A stretch of 64,000 nt of DNA from Nitrospira sp. (GTDB taxonomy: Bacteria; Nitrospirota; Nitrospiria; Nitrospirales; Nitrospiraceae): NCBI GenBank assembly GCA_022226935.1, contig CP092081.1, positions 2,814,181 through 2,878,180 of the forward strand. The letters run 5' to 3'. Under the pieces are notes generated by a model that did not search any database, was not told the origin of the DNA, and saw nothing but the letters and a program-made list of their open reading frames with translations. Below are positions 17,751 through 26,478 of the stretch, piece after piece; positions within the stretch are counted from its first letter, which is position 1; every line of letters starts with the position of its first letter. The position numbers and the translations under genes were made by a program.

Positions 17751-18548
17751 ATGACGGCGACAGATCCACTGTCCCTTCTCCTGACCGCCTGGGCCGCTTC
17801 GGCGCTCCTGATGGTGGCGCTCTGGCTGCTCGAACGCCGCCTGCACAATCTTTCCCTCGCCGATGTGGGCTGGTGTTATGGACTGGCCTTGGCCGTACTG
17901 TGGTACGCCACTGCGGCTTCAGGCGAACCGGCGAGGCGTCTGCTAGTCGGTGTCATGATCGCGCTCTACGCAACACGCCTCGGCACGCATGTGCTCATTG
18001 ATCGGCTGTGGGGGAAATCGGAAGACGGTCGCTACCGCGCCCTGCGCGCGCAATGGGGCGAGCAGGGCCCACTGCGCCGGTTCTGGTATTTTCAACTGCA
18101 GGCTGCGGCCGTCATGTGGTTCTCCCTTCCTCCTCTGGTCGTTATGCAGAACCCCCATCCGCCCTTTCATCTCGTGGAACTACTCGGTGTCCTCCTCTGG
18201 CTAATCGCGGTGACCGGCGAGGCGGTGGCCGATCGGCAGTTGGCGTCCTTTCGGCATCAGCCCTGGAACAGGGGTCGCGTGTGCCGGGAGGGGCTCTGGT
18301 ACTACTCGCGCCACCCCAATTACTTTTTCGAATGGTTGCACTGGTGGAGTTATGTGGTGATGGGATTGGCGAGTCCGCTGGGCAATTGGGGGCTGACCCT
18401 GATCGGCCCGCTGACGATGGGCTGGGCGCTCCTGAAAGTCACGGGCATTCCCTGGACTGAAACCCACACCATGACAAGCCGGAGTGACGAATATGCAAGT
18501 TATCGCCGCACGACGAACGCATTTATACCGTGGTTTCCGCGCCGGTAA
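17751..18548 (+). CDS. DUF1295 membrane protein (steroid 5-alpha-reductase-like)
   Basis: 265 residues with about six membrane segments. The C-terminal WYYSRHPNYFFEWLHWWSY block is the signature of DUF1295 and the related isoprenylcysteine methyltransferase/steroid reductase fold, which binds NADPH or SAM. The true substrate of the bacterial proteins is unknown. The ATG at 17751 lacks a clear ribosome site; no better start is present. Divergent from the cytochrome c gene across 180 bases. Confidence 0.85.
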   Translation: MTATDPLSLLLTAWAASALLMVALWLLERRLHNLSLADVGWCYGLALAVLWYATAASGEPARRLLVGVMIALYATRLGTHVLIDRLWGKSEDGRYRALRAQWGEQGPLRRFWYFQLQAAAVMWFSLPPLVVMQNPHPPFHLVELLGVLLWLIAVTGEAVADRQLASFRHQPWNRGRVCREGLWYYSRHPNYFFEWLHWWSYVVMGLASPLGNWGLTLIGPLTMGWALLKVTGIPWTETHTMTSRSDEYASYRRTTNAFIPWFPRR

Positions 18549-18571
18549 TCATCGTCGGCACCACCGCATGA

Positions 18572-18793
18572 TTACTTCCCGGCGAGTTCCATCAGCCGCG
18601 CGCGAGCCGTTTTGGCGGCGGGGCTGTCGGGATAATGACGGATGATCTCTTCGTAGAGTTCCTTGGCGTGGGCCATATTGGTTTGTCGTTCTTCAAACTG
18701 GGCGGTGTCAAGCATTTGCGACGCCTGATCCGGGCCGCAGGCCGATGCGCTCAAGAGCAGGACGAGACTGGCCCAGGTCAGCACTCTGTTCAT
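18572..18793 (-). CDS. Small TPR-like lipoprotein
   Basis: 73 residues. A signal peptide with lipobox SASAC is followed by one TPR-like helix pair (AKELYEEIIRHYPDSPAAKTARARL) that fits the outer-membrane YfgL/BamD-style repeat. AAAGGA lies nine bases before the ATG at 18793. It is probably an envelope adaptor; function unknown. It is convergent with the DUF1295 gene, 23 bases apart. Confidence 0.75.
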   Translation of the reverse strand: MNRVLTWASLVLLLSASACGPDQASQMLDTAQFEERQTNMAHAKELYEEIIRHYPDSPAAKTARARLMELAGK

Positions 18794-18893
18794 GCGGCGG
18801 TCCTTTCGGTGATCGATCGCGCGGCGTTCTCCTTGCAGTGTGTGCCAGGTCCGCAGCGGTTTCAAGTGGGACGACTGAGACAAGGGTACGGTC

Positions 18894-19205
18894 TCACGAG
18901 GCGGCTTCTTCGCGGATGCCGAAGCGCGGAGAGGTAAGAGCTTCGCTGCGGCAGCGGGGACACCGGCTTGGCCGTGTGAGCCTGGTGCGATCGCGGAAGG
19001 TGTACGTACAGTCCTGGCAGTGCGACGGTTCCAGCAGAAATGTTCGTGACGCGTCGCGAGCCAGCGTTTTGACAATGTGGGTCAAATGATCTTCGACCTG
19101 GCGCTCCGGCATGCCGAGGAGCTGGGCCAATTGGTGAGACGATAACAATGTGCCGGTCAGCAGCGTCATGATTCGCTGCCGGGGGGTCTGTTCGGAAGAA
19201 CGCAT
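18894..19205 (-). CDS. Winged-HTH plus zinc-ribbon transcriptional regulator
   Basis: 103 residues. N-terminal helix-turn-helix (TGTLLSSHQLAQLLGMPERQVEDHLTHI, cut here to its key elements LSSHQLAQLLGMPE and VEDHL) followed by a C-terminal zinc ribbon with Cys pairs CQDC and CPRC. This combination matches the COG3357-type predicted regulators common in archaea and in some deep-branching bacteria. It is divergent from tldD and may regulate it, but nothing in the sequence shows an operator. Confidence 0.8.
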   Translation of the reverse strand: MRSSEQTPRQRIMTLLTGTLLSSHQLAQLLGMPERQVEDHLTHIVKTLARDASRTFLLEPSHCQDCTYTFRDRTRLTRPSRCPRCRSEALTSPRFGIREEAAS

Positions 19206-19267
19206 ACGGCGACCATCATAGGTGAACGGCCTATCGATGAAAAGGCAAGAATCGACCCGCGCGATCT

Positions 19268-19276
19268 TGTTATACT
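19268..19276 (+). promoter_or_regulatory. Extended -10 promoter before tldD
   Basis: TGTTATACT fits an extended -10 element (TGnTATAAT with one change) 44 bases before the tldD ATG. No -35 hexamer is visible at the expected distance, which extended -10 promoters can do without. Confidence 0.4.
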
Positions 19277-19319
19277 ACGCAGGACTGCCTGTGTGTTTCC
19301 CGCAACGAAAGATGCCGCT

Positions 19320-20783
19320 ATGAGTGGATCGCAGTGGGATGAGTTGGCCGAATTGGCGCTGTCTCGTGTGCGCGCGGCCGGGGTCGAGTATGCGGATATC
19401 CGCCTGCTCGATACGACGACGCGGACGATCAGCGGCGAGGATCGGCGCATCGCGCACATCCGTGAGTCCACCGATCGTGGGTTCGGCATCCGCGTGCTGC
19501 ACCGCGGCGCCTGGGGCTTTGCCGCCAGCTCCATCATTTCACTCGAAGAAATTCCACGTGTCGCCGACCTCGCCGTAGAAATTGCCAAAGGATCAGCCTC
19601 GCTTGCGATCACGAAGGTGCATCTGGCGCCTGAGCCCGTGCATCGCGATCGTATCGTCACGCCCTGCCGCGTGGACCCCTTCGCGGTTCCGCTGGAAGAA
19701 CAGACCGCGCTGTTGCTGAGCACGATGGAGATGATCCAGCGGCATCCGGGTGTGGTCAGAAGTCACGCGAGCCTGTGGGCTCAACGGGATCGCAAACTGT
19801 TCGTCTCGACCGAAGGCTCGCATCTTGAGTTCGACCTGCTGGCGATGCAGGGCGATGGCAGCGCCACGGCGGTTCAGGACGGTCGCTTTGCCACCCGTTC
19901 CTTCAACACCCCCTATTTACGAACCGGGTATGAATTGATCCGCGACACCGACTTTGCCCGCGAAGGCGCGCGCATTGCCGAACAGGCCGTGGAGAAGGTG
20001 CAAGCGCCGGTGATCGAGGCCGGGCGCTACGATCTGGTGCTCGATCCGGAGCATCTGTCGTTGACGATGCACGAATCCTGCGGACATCCGAGCGAACTGG
20101 ATCGCGCGCTCGGCTACGAGGCGAATTATGCCGGCACGAGTTTTCTGACACCCGACAAACGCGGCACCTACCGGTATGGTTCGACCCACGTGAATCTGGT
20201 GGCCGATAACACTGAGCCGCAGACGCTGGCGGCGACGGGGTACGATGATGATGGCGTGAGTTGCCAGAAGTGGGACATCGTGCGGGAGGGACTCTTCGTC
20301 GGGTATTGCACGAACCGCGAGGTGGCGCCGCGTATCAACGAGGAGCGTTCGCGTGGTTCCAATCGGGCCGATAGCTGGGGGAGCGTGCCGATGGTGCGGA
20401 TCGCGAACATCGGCTTGGAGCCGGGCACCGCAAGCCTCGATGGGCTCCTGTCCGATGTGAAGCGGGGCATCTACATCGAAGGCCACGGCTCCTACAGCAT
20501 CGATCAGCGGCGGTACAATTTTCAGTTCGGGGGTGATGCGTTCTGGCTGATTGAAAACGGCCGCCGCACGCACATGGTACGGGACGTGATCTATCACGGC
20601 ATTACCCCGGAGTTTTGGGGGCGGTGCGACGGCGTGGCCGATCGCAGCCACCGACGCCGGTACGGATTCATTAGCTGCGGCAAAGGTCAGCCTGGTCAAG
20701 CGGGCTGGATGACCCATGCCGCCTCCCATGCCAGGTTCAGGCGTGTGGATGTCATTGCCGGAGAGGCCAAGGCGAACGAATGA
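19320..20783 (+). CDS. tldD: Metalloprotease TldD
   Basis: 487 residues of the TldD/PmbA family. The zinc site HESCGH at residues 251-256 (HExxxH) is intact, so this is the catalytic partner. TldD and TldE form a heterodimer that degrades unfolded peptides and, in some bacteria, matures microcins or other modified peptides in the cytoplasm. ATG 19320 is preferred over GTG 19293 because homologues begin near this point. The last bases overlap tldE as ATGA. No peptide-modification gene is adjacent. Confidence 0.93.
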   Translation: MSGSQWDELAELALSRVRAAGVEYADIRLLDTTTRTISGEDRRIAHIRESTDRGFGIRVLHRGAWGFAASSIISLEEIPRVADLAVEIAKGSASLAITKVHLAPEPVHRDRIVTPCRVDPFAVPLEEQTALLLSTMEMIQRHPGVVRSHASLWAQRDRKLFVSTEGSHLEFDLLAMQGDGSATAVQDGRFATRSFNTPYLRTGYELIRDTDFAREGARIAEQAVEKVQAPVIEAGRYDLVLDPEHLSLTMHESCGHPSELDRALGYEANYAGTSFLTPDKRGTYRYGSTHVNLVADNTEPQTLAATGYDDDGVSCQKWDIVREGLFVGYCTNREVAPRINEERSRGSNRADSWGSVPMVRIANIGLEPGTASLDGLLSDVKRGIYIEGHGSYSIDQRRYNFQFGGDAFWLIENGRRTHMVRDVIYHGITPEFWGRCDGVADRSHRRRYGFISCGKGQPGQAGWMTHAASHARFRRVDVIAGEAKANE

Positions 20784-22126
20784 CGTCGTCGATCACTCCA
20801 TCGTGGCCGAAGTTGACTGGACGGAAGGAATTCGAGTTCCTGGCCGACCTGGTGATGAGCCATTCGACCGGCGATCACACCTTTTTCTCGTTGCGCGATA
20901 GTCACGGCGGCACCACGCGGTTCGCCAACAACCAGATCATTCAGAATGTGAACCAGCGGCGCGGAACGTTGTCGATCACGGTGGCCTTCGGGCGACAACA
21001 TGGCACAGCCAGCACGACGGATTTTACCGCGGGGGCGGTGCGTGAAACGCTCAAGCAGGCCGAGTGCATCGCCCGTCTCTCGCCAGAAGATCCCGAATAT
21101 CTTTCCCCCGTGGGACCGCAGACCTATCTATCGCTGCCGACCTCCCGCTCCGAAACGAGCGTCGCCGGACCGGCACGGCGGCTCGACTATGCGCGTGAAG
21201 CGATCGGGCAGTGCAAAATGGAGAATCTGAATGCGGCCGGGACGGTATCCTCCAGCACGGCGATCGTGGGATTGGCCGCCGATACGGGATTGCGGGCTTA
21301 CGAGGAACGCACGGAGGCGCGGTTCAGCCTGACCGTGCAGGCCGGCGAAGCCACCGGCTGGTCGGCGGCGGCCCATCGATCCATCGATCGGTTGCATGTG
21401 CAAGAGCGCACGCTGGCGGCCATCATCAAAGCCAAGCGGGGGGCGGATGAGCCGCAGGAGTTGCCGCCGGGCCGGTACACGGTCATCTTGGAACCGGCTG
21501 CCGTCGCCGGACTCCTGAGCTGGATGATCTGGATGTTGGACGCCAAATCCTTTTATAAGGGGACCAGCCCGTTCAGCGGAAAGTTGGGGTCGCGAATCAT
21601 CGATCGCCGGCTCTCCCTGTTGAATCAACCGGCTCATGCGGACCTCCTGGGAAACGGTTTTACACATGAAGGGTTGCCGGTGATCGAGTCCGGCTGGATC
21701 GAGTCGGGCGTCCTGACCCAGCTCCTGCACGATCGATATACGGCTCGCGAACACCAGGTCGATCCCCTCGCGACATTGGAGTCGCCCCACTTCTCAGGCG
21801 AACGTCCGATCGGCACCAGGGTGGACGACCTCGTTCGCACGACACAACGAGGGATTCTCGTGACAAATTTCTGGTACATCCGCCCTGTCAATCCCTCCGA
21901 CCTGACGCTGACCGGGATGACGAGGGACGGCACATTCCTCATAGAAAACGGGGAGATCACCTCGGCTGTCCGAAACTTTCGATTTCACGAGAGCCCCTTG
22001 CGCGCGTTTAATCAGGTGGAGGCGTATACCGCGCCGGTTGAGGCGGTGACATCAGAAACCGGAAAAGCGCTCGTGCCGGCCATGCGGATCCACGATTTTC
22101 ACTTCTCGAGCGTGACCAAATTTTAG
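20780..22126 (+). CDS. tldE: TldE/PmbA, non-catalytic partner of TldD
   Basis: 448 residues of the same family but without the HExxxH site, as expected for TldE/PmbA. The conserved C-terminal block LTGMTRDGTFLIENGEITSAVRNFRF is present (key part GTFLIENGEI). The start overlaps the tldD stop by four bases, so the heterodimer is made in equal amounts. Confidence 0.92.
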   Translation: MTSSITPSWPKLTGRKEFEFLADLVMSHSTGDHTFFSLRDSHGGTTRFANNQIIQNVNQRRGTLSITVAFGRQHGTASTTDFTAGAVRETLKQAECIARLSPEDPEYLSPVGPQTYLSLPTSRSETSVAGPARRLDYAREAIGQCKMENLNAAGTVSSSTAIVGLAADTGLRAYEERTEARFSLTVQAGEATGWSAAAHRSIDRLHVQERTLAAIIKAKRGADEPQELPPGRYTVILEPAAVAGLLSWMIWMLDAKSFYKGTSPFSGKLGSRIIDRRLSLLNQPAHADLLGNGFTHEGLPVIESGWIESGVLTQLLHDRYTAREHQVDPLATLESPHFSGERPIGTRVDDLVRTTQRGILVTNFWYIRPVNPSDLTLTGMTRDGTFLIENGEITSAVRNFRFHESPLRAFNQVEAYTAPVEAVTSETGKALVPAMRIHDFHFSSVTKF

Positions 22127-22268
22127 GCAGGCCTCTCACGGAGACTCCGTCTCTGCCCGGGACGTTTCAGGAGGCGAGGGGGAGAAAAACCGGCATCGGC
22201 CATTGACTCGGACTATGGGAAAGAGTAATGAATTGAGAAAAGTTCGCCGATAGGACCTCGATAGCGCT

Positions 22269-22976
22269 ATGACGCGAAAACAGCAACGTTTGGCCGAAAA
22301 ACCCATTCATCTCCTGACGCTCGCCCCTGACAAGGGTGATAAAGGGGCGGTGAATCCGTTCGCGCCTTCGCCGTTGCGCGCCGCGATCGGCAAGGTGTTC
22401 GTCAAGCTGGAAGACATGACCGAGCGGTTCGAGGATTGGTGCCAGTATGGCAGCTCCGAAGATCGGACGGAACAGCCGTTGGGGCAACGGGTCTCGAAGT
22501 GGCTGGGTGCTCCTGTCGCGCGGCATATTGAACATCAAGTTCAAGCGGAACATGGGTTGGTGCCGGCGCGCCGATGGGATGGCGCCGTGGGGGATCTCCT
22601 TTTCCGGTTGCGCGACCGAGCAGGTTTTGTGCAGCGTGCCTTGACCGCCCAAGCCCGTGAACTCAAGGACTGGGTCATTCAGCATACCCAATCCACTCAG
22701 GCGGAACTCCATGATCTGCGCGAGCAGGTGGCCACGCAGCAAGTGCAGATGGAAGATCTGTCGGCGCAACTTCAAGACCTGCGCGCTTTGGTGAAGTCCC
22801 AGCAACAAGTCTTGATGTACATGGGCAAGGACATGGAGATGGCGCCGCCCGCGGAGATGGAGCTGTCCCTTGTATCTCCCCGATCGATTCCCTATCGCGA
22901 ACGGGAGAAGAAATCGTCGCGCGATCGACGAGATGCATCCAGCGAAGCCTCCCAGATTCCCTACCTCAACGCCTAG
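22269..22976 (+). CDS. Hypothetical coiled-coil protein
   Basis: 235 residues with no domain I recognise. An N-terminal proline-rich stretch (NPFAPSPLRAAIGKVF) is followed by a globular part and then a coiled coil from about residue 135 to 180 (heptads in QAELHDLREQVATQQVQME), ending in a charged disordered tail. There is no signal peptide. The tail motif IPYREREKK and IPYLNA repeats IPY. It is preceded by a 140-base gap and followed by repeat copy C. A structural or adaptor role is possible. Confidence 0.65.
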   Translation: MTRKQQRLAEKPIHLLTLAPDKGDKGAVNPFAPSPLRAAIGKVFVKLEDMTERFEDWCQYGSSEDRTEQPLGQRVSKWLGAPVARHIEHQVQAEHGLVPARRWDGAVGDLLFRLRDRAGFVQRALTAQARELKDWVIQHTQSTQAELHDLREQVATQQVQMEDLSAQLQDLRALVKSQQQVLMYMGKDMEMAPPAEMELSLVSPRSIPYREREKKSSRDRRDASSEASQIPYLNA

Positions 22977-22991
22977 ATTTCTGCCGATCGG

Positions 22992-23117
22992 GCAGGACGC
23001 TGAAAACGACCGTCAGCGTTGTTCTCGCATCGTTCGGAACTTCAACGTACCCCAGAGGGTACGTCTCCGGTCCTTCAATCGCTGCGGCCTCGGCGGACGG
23101 TCGGTTTGAGCGTCCTG
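22992..23117. repeat. Dispersed palindromic repeat, copy C
   Basis: Left end GCAGGACGCTGAAAACGACCGTC and right end GGACGGTCGGTTTGAGCGTCCTG are near-inverse (each cut to key bases). The centre ACGTACCCCAGAGGGTACGT forms a strong hairpin. Inner blocks CAGCGTTGTTCTCGC and GCTGCGGCC match the other copies. It begins 15 bases after the coiled-coil gene. The rest of the 300-base gap to the next gene (23118-23277) holds no gene I can support. Confidence 0.78.
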
Positions 23118-23277
23118 TATTCAGGCTCTTCCCACCCATCTTCTCTTATAAACATGCTCCGACTAGCAACTTCTCGGCGGGACTGCTAATTTGGGCCTCC
23201 GCGCGCGAGGGTGACGTCGCGGAAGGATGACGGCGGCATCCGTCTTCTCCTCAATCACACGATCAGGAGTGTCGTTG

Positions 23278-24912
23278 ATGGTGACTGCACGATATGCATG
23301 GGTGATGATCCAAGGAGCCATGCTCGCAGGGCTGCTAGGTTTCGTTGGGGTTGGATCGGCGCAGGCCGAGGCGACATTGTTCGAGAATCTCGGCACCTGG
23401 CGCCATGAGATGACGACGACGTCCGATCTCGCGCAGAAATATTTCGACCAGGGGCTGAGACTGGTCTATGCCTTCAATCATGAGGAAGCCAGGGCGGCCT
23501 TCACCGAGGCGTCCCGTCTCGACCCCGATGCGCCCATGCCCTATTGGGGCCTGGCGCTGAGCTTGGGGCCGAACATCAATGCGGCGATGGATTCCAAGGC
23601 CGAATTGCGGGCCGCAGAGGCCGTGCAGAAAGCGACGGCACGGCTCGCGCATGCCGCTCCCAGGGAGCGGGCCTATGTGGAGGCGCTTGCCGCGCGGTAT
23701 TCGGTCAAGAAATCTGCGACCCGGAAAGGCAAGGACGAAGCCTATGCCAAGGCCATGCGACGGCTGGCCCACGAGTATCCCGATGATGCGGATGCATCGA
23801 CCTTATTCGCCGAGGCCTTGATGGTGCTTCGCCCATGGGACTATTGGCGGGCCGATGGCCGTCCGCAGCCGGGGACCGAGGAAATCGTGACGACGTTGGA
23901 GGCGGCGCTGCAGCAACATCCGGATCACCCCGGCGCCTGCCACTACTACATTCATGCCGTCGAAGCGTCTCCCGACCCTCAACGAGGCTTGCCTTGCGCC
24001 AAGCGCCTGCCGTCGCTCATGCCGGGGGCGGGGCATCTGGTGCATATGCCCGCGCACATTTATATGCGGGTGGGGCGTTATCGGGACGCCTCGGAGCGGA
24101 ATGCCAATGCTGCGACCGTCGATCATGAGTATTTGCTTCGCCACCCCCTTGAGGGCAACTACGCATCGGGATACTATGCGCACAACCTTCATTTCTTGAA
24201 TGCGTCCTTGGTGATGGAGGGGCGAAGCGCGGAAGCGCTGCAGGCCGCACGGGACCTCTTGAGCAAGATTTCAGTAGACGAGATCCTCAAAGAGTCCTCG
24301 CTGGAGTGGTATGCGCCGACGGTCCTGTTCACAATGGCCCGGTTCGGTCAGTGGGGCGAGTTGATCAGGCAACCCCCGCCTCCCAAAGAACTGCGATACA
24401 CCACGGGCGTCTGGCATTACGTGCGCGGTCTGGCCTTTGCGGCCACGACCCGGTTCGGCAGCGCGGAGGGCGAGCTCTCGAATCTCAGAAAGTCGTTGAA
24501 GGCGCTGGCCAGGGCGAAGACCGCTGAGGCCAAGATCAGCCGCACGCTTTTGAAGATCGCCGAGCGGGTATTGGTCGGAGAAATCGCCGCGCGCAAAGGG
24601 GATTTCGACGCCGGGATCAAGGCCTTGCGCGAAGCCCTCCAGCTGGAAGCCACGGTGCCGTACAGCGAACCGCCGTTCTGGTTTCAGCCGGTTCGCCACA
24701 ACCTGGGAGCGGTGTTGCTCCTGGCAGGGCGTGCGGAGGAAGCAGAGTCCGTCTACCGGGAAGATTTGCGCCTCAATCCAGAAAACGGATGGGCCCTCCA
24801 CGGATTAGTTCACAGTCTGCAGGCTCAGCGGAAAGAGGCTGCTCAAGAGAGTGCGCGGTTGCAGACCGCCTGGGCTCAGGCCGACATCACACTGATCGGG
24901 TCTCGCTTCTAG
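23278..24912 (+). CDS. Exported tetratricopeptide-repeat protein
   Basis: 544 residues. A signal peptide ends VGSAQA near residue 29. TPR-like helix pairs follow, including YFDQGLRLVYAFNHEEARAAF and SRLDPDAPMPYWGLAL, a pattern seen in large conserved proteins annotated only as TPR. The motif HPDHPGACHYYIHAVEAS lies near residue 225 and MPAHIYMRVGRY near 262; these His-rich conserved blocks suggest a metal or ligand site. AGGAG lies nine bases before ATG 23278. Function unknown, likely periplasmic. Confidence 0.85.
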   Translation: MVTARYAWVMIQGAMLAGLLGFVGVGSAQAEATLFENLGTWRHEMTTTSDLAQKYFDQGLRLVYAFNHEEARAAFTEASRLDPDAPMPYWGLALSLGPNINAAMDSKAELRAAEAVQKATARLAHAAPRERAYVEALAARYSVKKSATRKGKDEAYAKAMRRLAHEYPDDADASTLFAEALMVLRPWDYWRADGRPQPGTEEIVTTLEAALQQHPDHPGACHYYIHAVEASPDPQRGLPCAKRLPSLMPGAGHLVHMPAHIYMRVGRYRDASERNANAATVDHEYLLRHPLEGNYASGYYAHNLHFLNASLVMEGRSAEALQAARDLLSKISVDEILKESSLEWYAPTVLFTMARFGQWGELIRQPPPPKELRYTTGVWHYVRGLAFAATTRFGSAEGELSNLRKSLKALARAKTAEAKISRTLLKIAERVLVGEIAARKGDFDAGIKALREALQLEATVPYSEPPFWFQPVRHNLGAVLLLAGRAEEAESVYREDLRLNPENGWALHGLVHSLQAQRKEAAQESARLQTAWAQADITLIGSRF

Positions 24913-24969
24913 CGACCGCCTGCGCCTCGACCACGGAGTCGCATCATGTTGCCGAACAAAGGACACGAC

Positions 24970-25791
24970 ATGCTGAAGACGGAGTATGTGTTTCAGGCTA
25001 CCGAGGAAGCGCGCGAATTGCAGCGCTTGCAGATGCTGGAACGTATCTTCGATGCCGGCACGCAACGCCGGATGTTGGCTACCGGCCTAACGACCGGCTG
25101 GCATTGTCTGGAAGTGGGAGCCGGAGCCGGCTCCATTGTGCGCTGGTTGGAACAGCGTGTCGGGCCATCGGGCAAAGTGGTGGCGCTCGATACGAACCCG
25201 CGATTTTTGCGGGGGAGCAGCACCTCGACCATTGATATCCTCCAAGGGGATATCTGCGACACGGATCTTCCGCTTGCCATGTTTGATCTGGTGCATGCGC
25301 GATACGTCATGATTCATATCGCCGACCATCACAAGGCGTTTGAGCGGATGTTGCGCTGCGTCAAGCCGGGTGGGTGGGTCGTGATCGAAGAGCCGGATTT
25401 CGAGGCGGCCCGCGCCGTCACCGCGCCGGATGACGCCCGAGCGTCGTTCGCACGCGTCACGGCTGCGATCGAACGGATGTTCACGTCGCTTGGGATGGAC
25501 TATGCGCGGGGGGCGAAGTTGCCTGCCTTGTTTCAGCGGCAGAATCTGAGTCATTTGACGGTGGAGCATGAAGGACATTTGTCGGCGGGTGGCGGAGCGA
25601 TTGCGCAGTTGATGAAACTCTCCGCCGAACAATTGCGGGAGAAATACGTGGCCACCGGGCTGGTGACGGAGGCGGATATCGAGCAGTATTGCCGGCTTGC
25701 CGACGATCCCGATTCCTGGGCTATTTATTATGCGACCGTGGCCGTGACTGGCTGGTGGCAGCCGCAGTGCGGCGGGAGCACGCAAGGATAG
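24970..25791 (+). CDS. SAM-dependent methyltransferase
   Basis: 273 residues. The N-terminal YVFQATEEARELQRLQMLE lead and motif I CLEVGAGAGSIVRWL, then VVALDTNPRFL and FDLVHARYVMIHI, place it in the class I family near those that methylate small molecules. The segment CVKPGGWVVIEEPDFE is the post-motif strand. AAAGGA is six bases before ATG 24970, so I prefer it to ATG 24946. Stop and next start are two bases apart. Substrate unknown. Confidence 0.87.
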   Translation: MLKTEYVFQATEEARELQRLQMLERIFDAGTQRRMLATGLTTGWHCLEVGAGAGSIVRWLEQRVGPSGKVVALDTNPRFLRGSSTSTIDILQGDICDTDLPLAMFDLVHARYVMIHIADHHKAFERMLRCVKPGGWVVIEEPDFEAARAVTAPDDARASFARVTAAIERMFTSLGMDYARGAKLPALFQRQNLSHLTVEHEGHLSAGGGAIAQLMKLSAEQLREKYVATGLVTEADIEQYCRLADDPDSWAIYYATVAVTGWWQPQCGGSTQG

Positions 25792-25793
25792 GC

Positions 25794-26324
25794 ATGCGAT
25801 ACATTGTCGGAGTCATGGGGCCGGCCAAGGCCAGGAAAAAGGATGTCGATAATGCCCGGGTCTTGGGTGAATTGATCGCGCGACGGGAATGGGTGGTGTT
25901 GACGGGCGGCCGCGATGTCGGTGTCATGGACGCGGCCTGTCAAGGCGCCAAGAAAGTCCCCGGCAGTTTGACGATCGGGGTGCTGCCGTCAGCGCGCGAG
26001 CGCGTGTCGAAGTATGTCGATCTGGCGATCATTACGGAAATGGGCAACGCGCGGAATAACGTCAACGTGATGTCCAGCAACGTCGTCGTGGTGTGCGGAT
26101 TGCTGGGTGCAGGGACGGTGTCGGAAGTCGCCTTGGCGCTCAAGGCGGGGAAGCCGGTCATTCTGGTCGGGGCCACGCCGGCCGAGGAAAAATTCTTCAA
26201 GAAATTGGGCGGTCGACTGATTGCCTCGGTGGAAAGCCCAGAAGAAGCCATCACCCTGATGATGAAACAGTTCGAGCAGCAGCAGCCGGACTTAGTCCAG
26301 GGCGCGCGCTCTTGGGGCGTCTGA
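25794..26324 (+). CDS. TIGR00725/LOG-like nucleotide-binding protein
   Basis: 176 residues of the Rossmann-fold SLOG/LOG superfamily. It begins MRYIVGVMGPAKA and has VLTGGRDVGVMDAACQGAK and later GLLGAGTVSEVALALKAGKP, a changed form of the PGGxGTxxE motif of LOG phosphoribohydrolases; the second Gly-Gly is missing, so cytokinin-type hydrolysis is doubtful. SLOG proteins may bind nucleotides or NAD derivatives. Repeat copy D begins at the base after the stop codon. Confidence 0.82.
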   Translation: MRYIVGVMGPAKARKKDVDNARVLGELIARREWVVLTGGRDVGVMDAACQGAKKVPGSLTIGVLPSARERVSKYVDLAIITEMGNARNNVNVMSSNVVVVCGLLGAGTVSEVALALKAGKPVILVGATPAEEKFFKKLGGRLIASVESPEEAITLMMKQFEQQQPDLVQGARSWGV

Positions 26325-26449
26325 CAAGCTGTTGAAACAGCCCGCCAGCGGCGTTCTCGCGTCGCTCCGAGGCTCGACGTACCGCAAGGGTACGCCTCGC
26401 CTCCTCGCATGGCTGCGGCCTTGCTGGATAGGCTGTTTGAGCCACCTGC
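26325..26449. repeat. Dispersed palindromic repeat, copy D
   Basis: Begins directly after a TGA stop with CAAGCTGTTGAAACAGCC; the right side GGCTGTTTGAGCC is its inverse. The central hairpin is CGTACCGCAAGGGTACG. Inner blocks GCCAGCGGCGTTCTCGCG and GGCTGCGGCCTTGCTGGA match copies A-C. It ends about 30 bases before the end of the convergent LEA14-like gene. Confidence 0.8.
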
Positions 26450-26478
26450 ATACGCTAGTCGATTGTGAATGGCTTCTG

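Noticed and set aside
19917-20729. 270-residue minus-strand frame over tldD
   Set aside because: Antisense of the conserved TldD gene including its HExxxH region.
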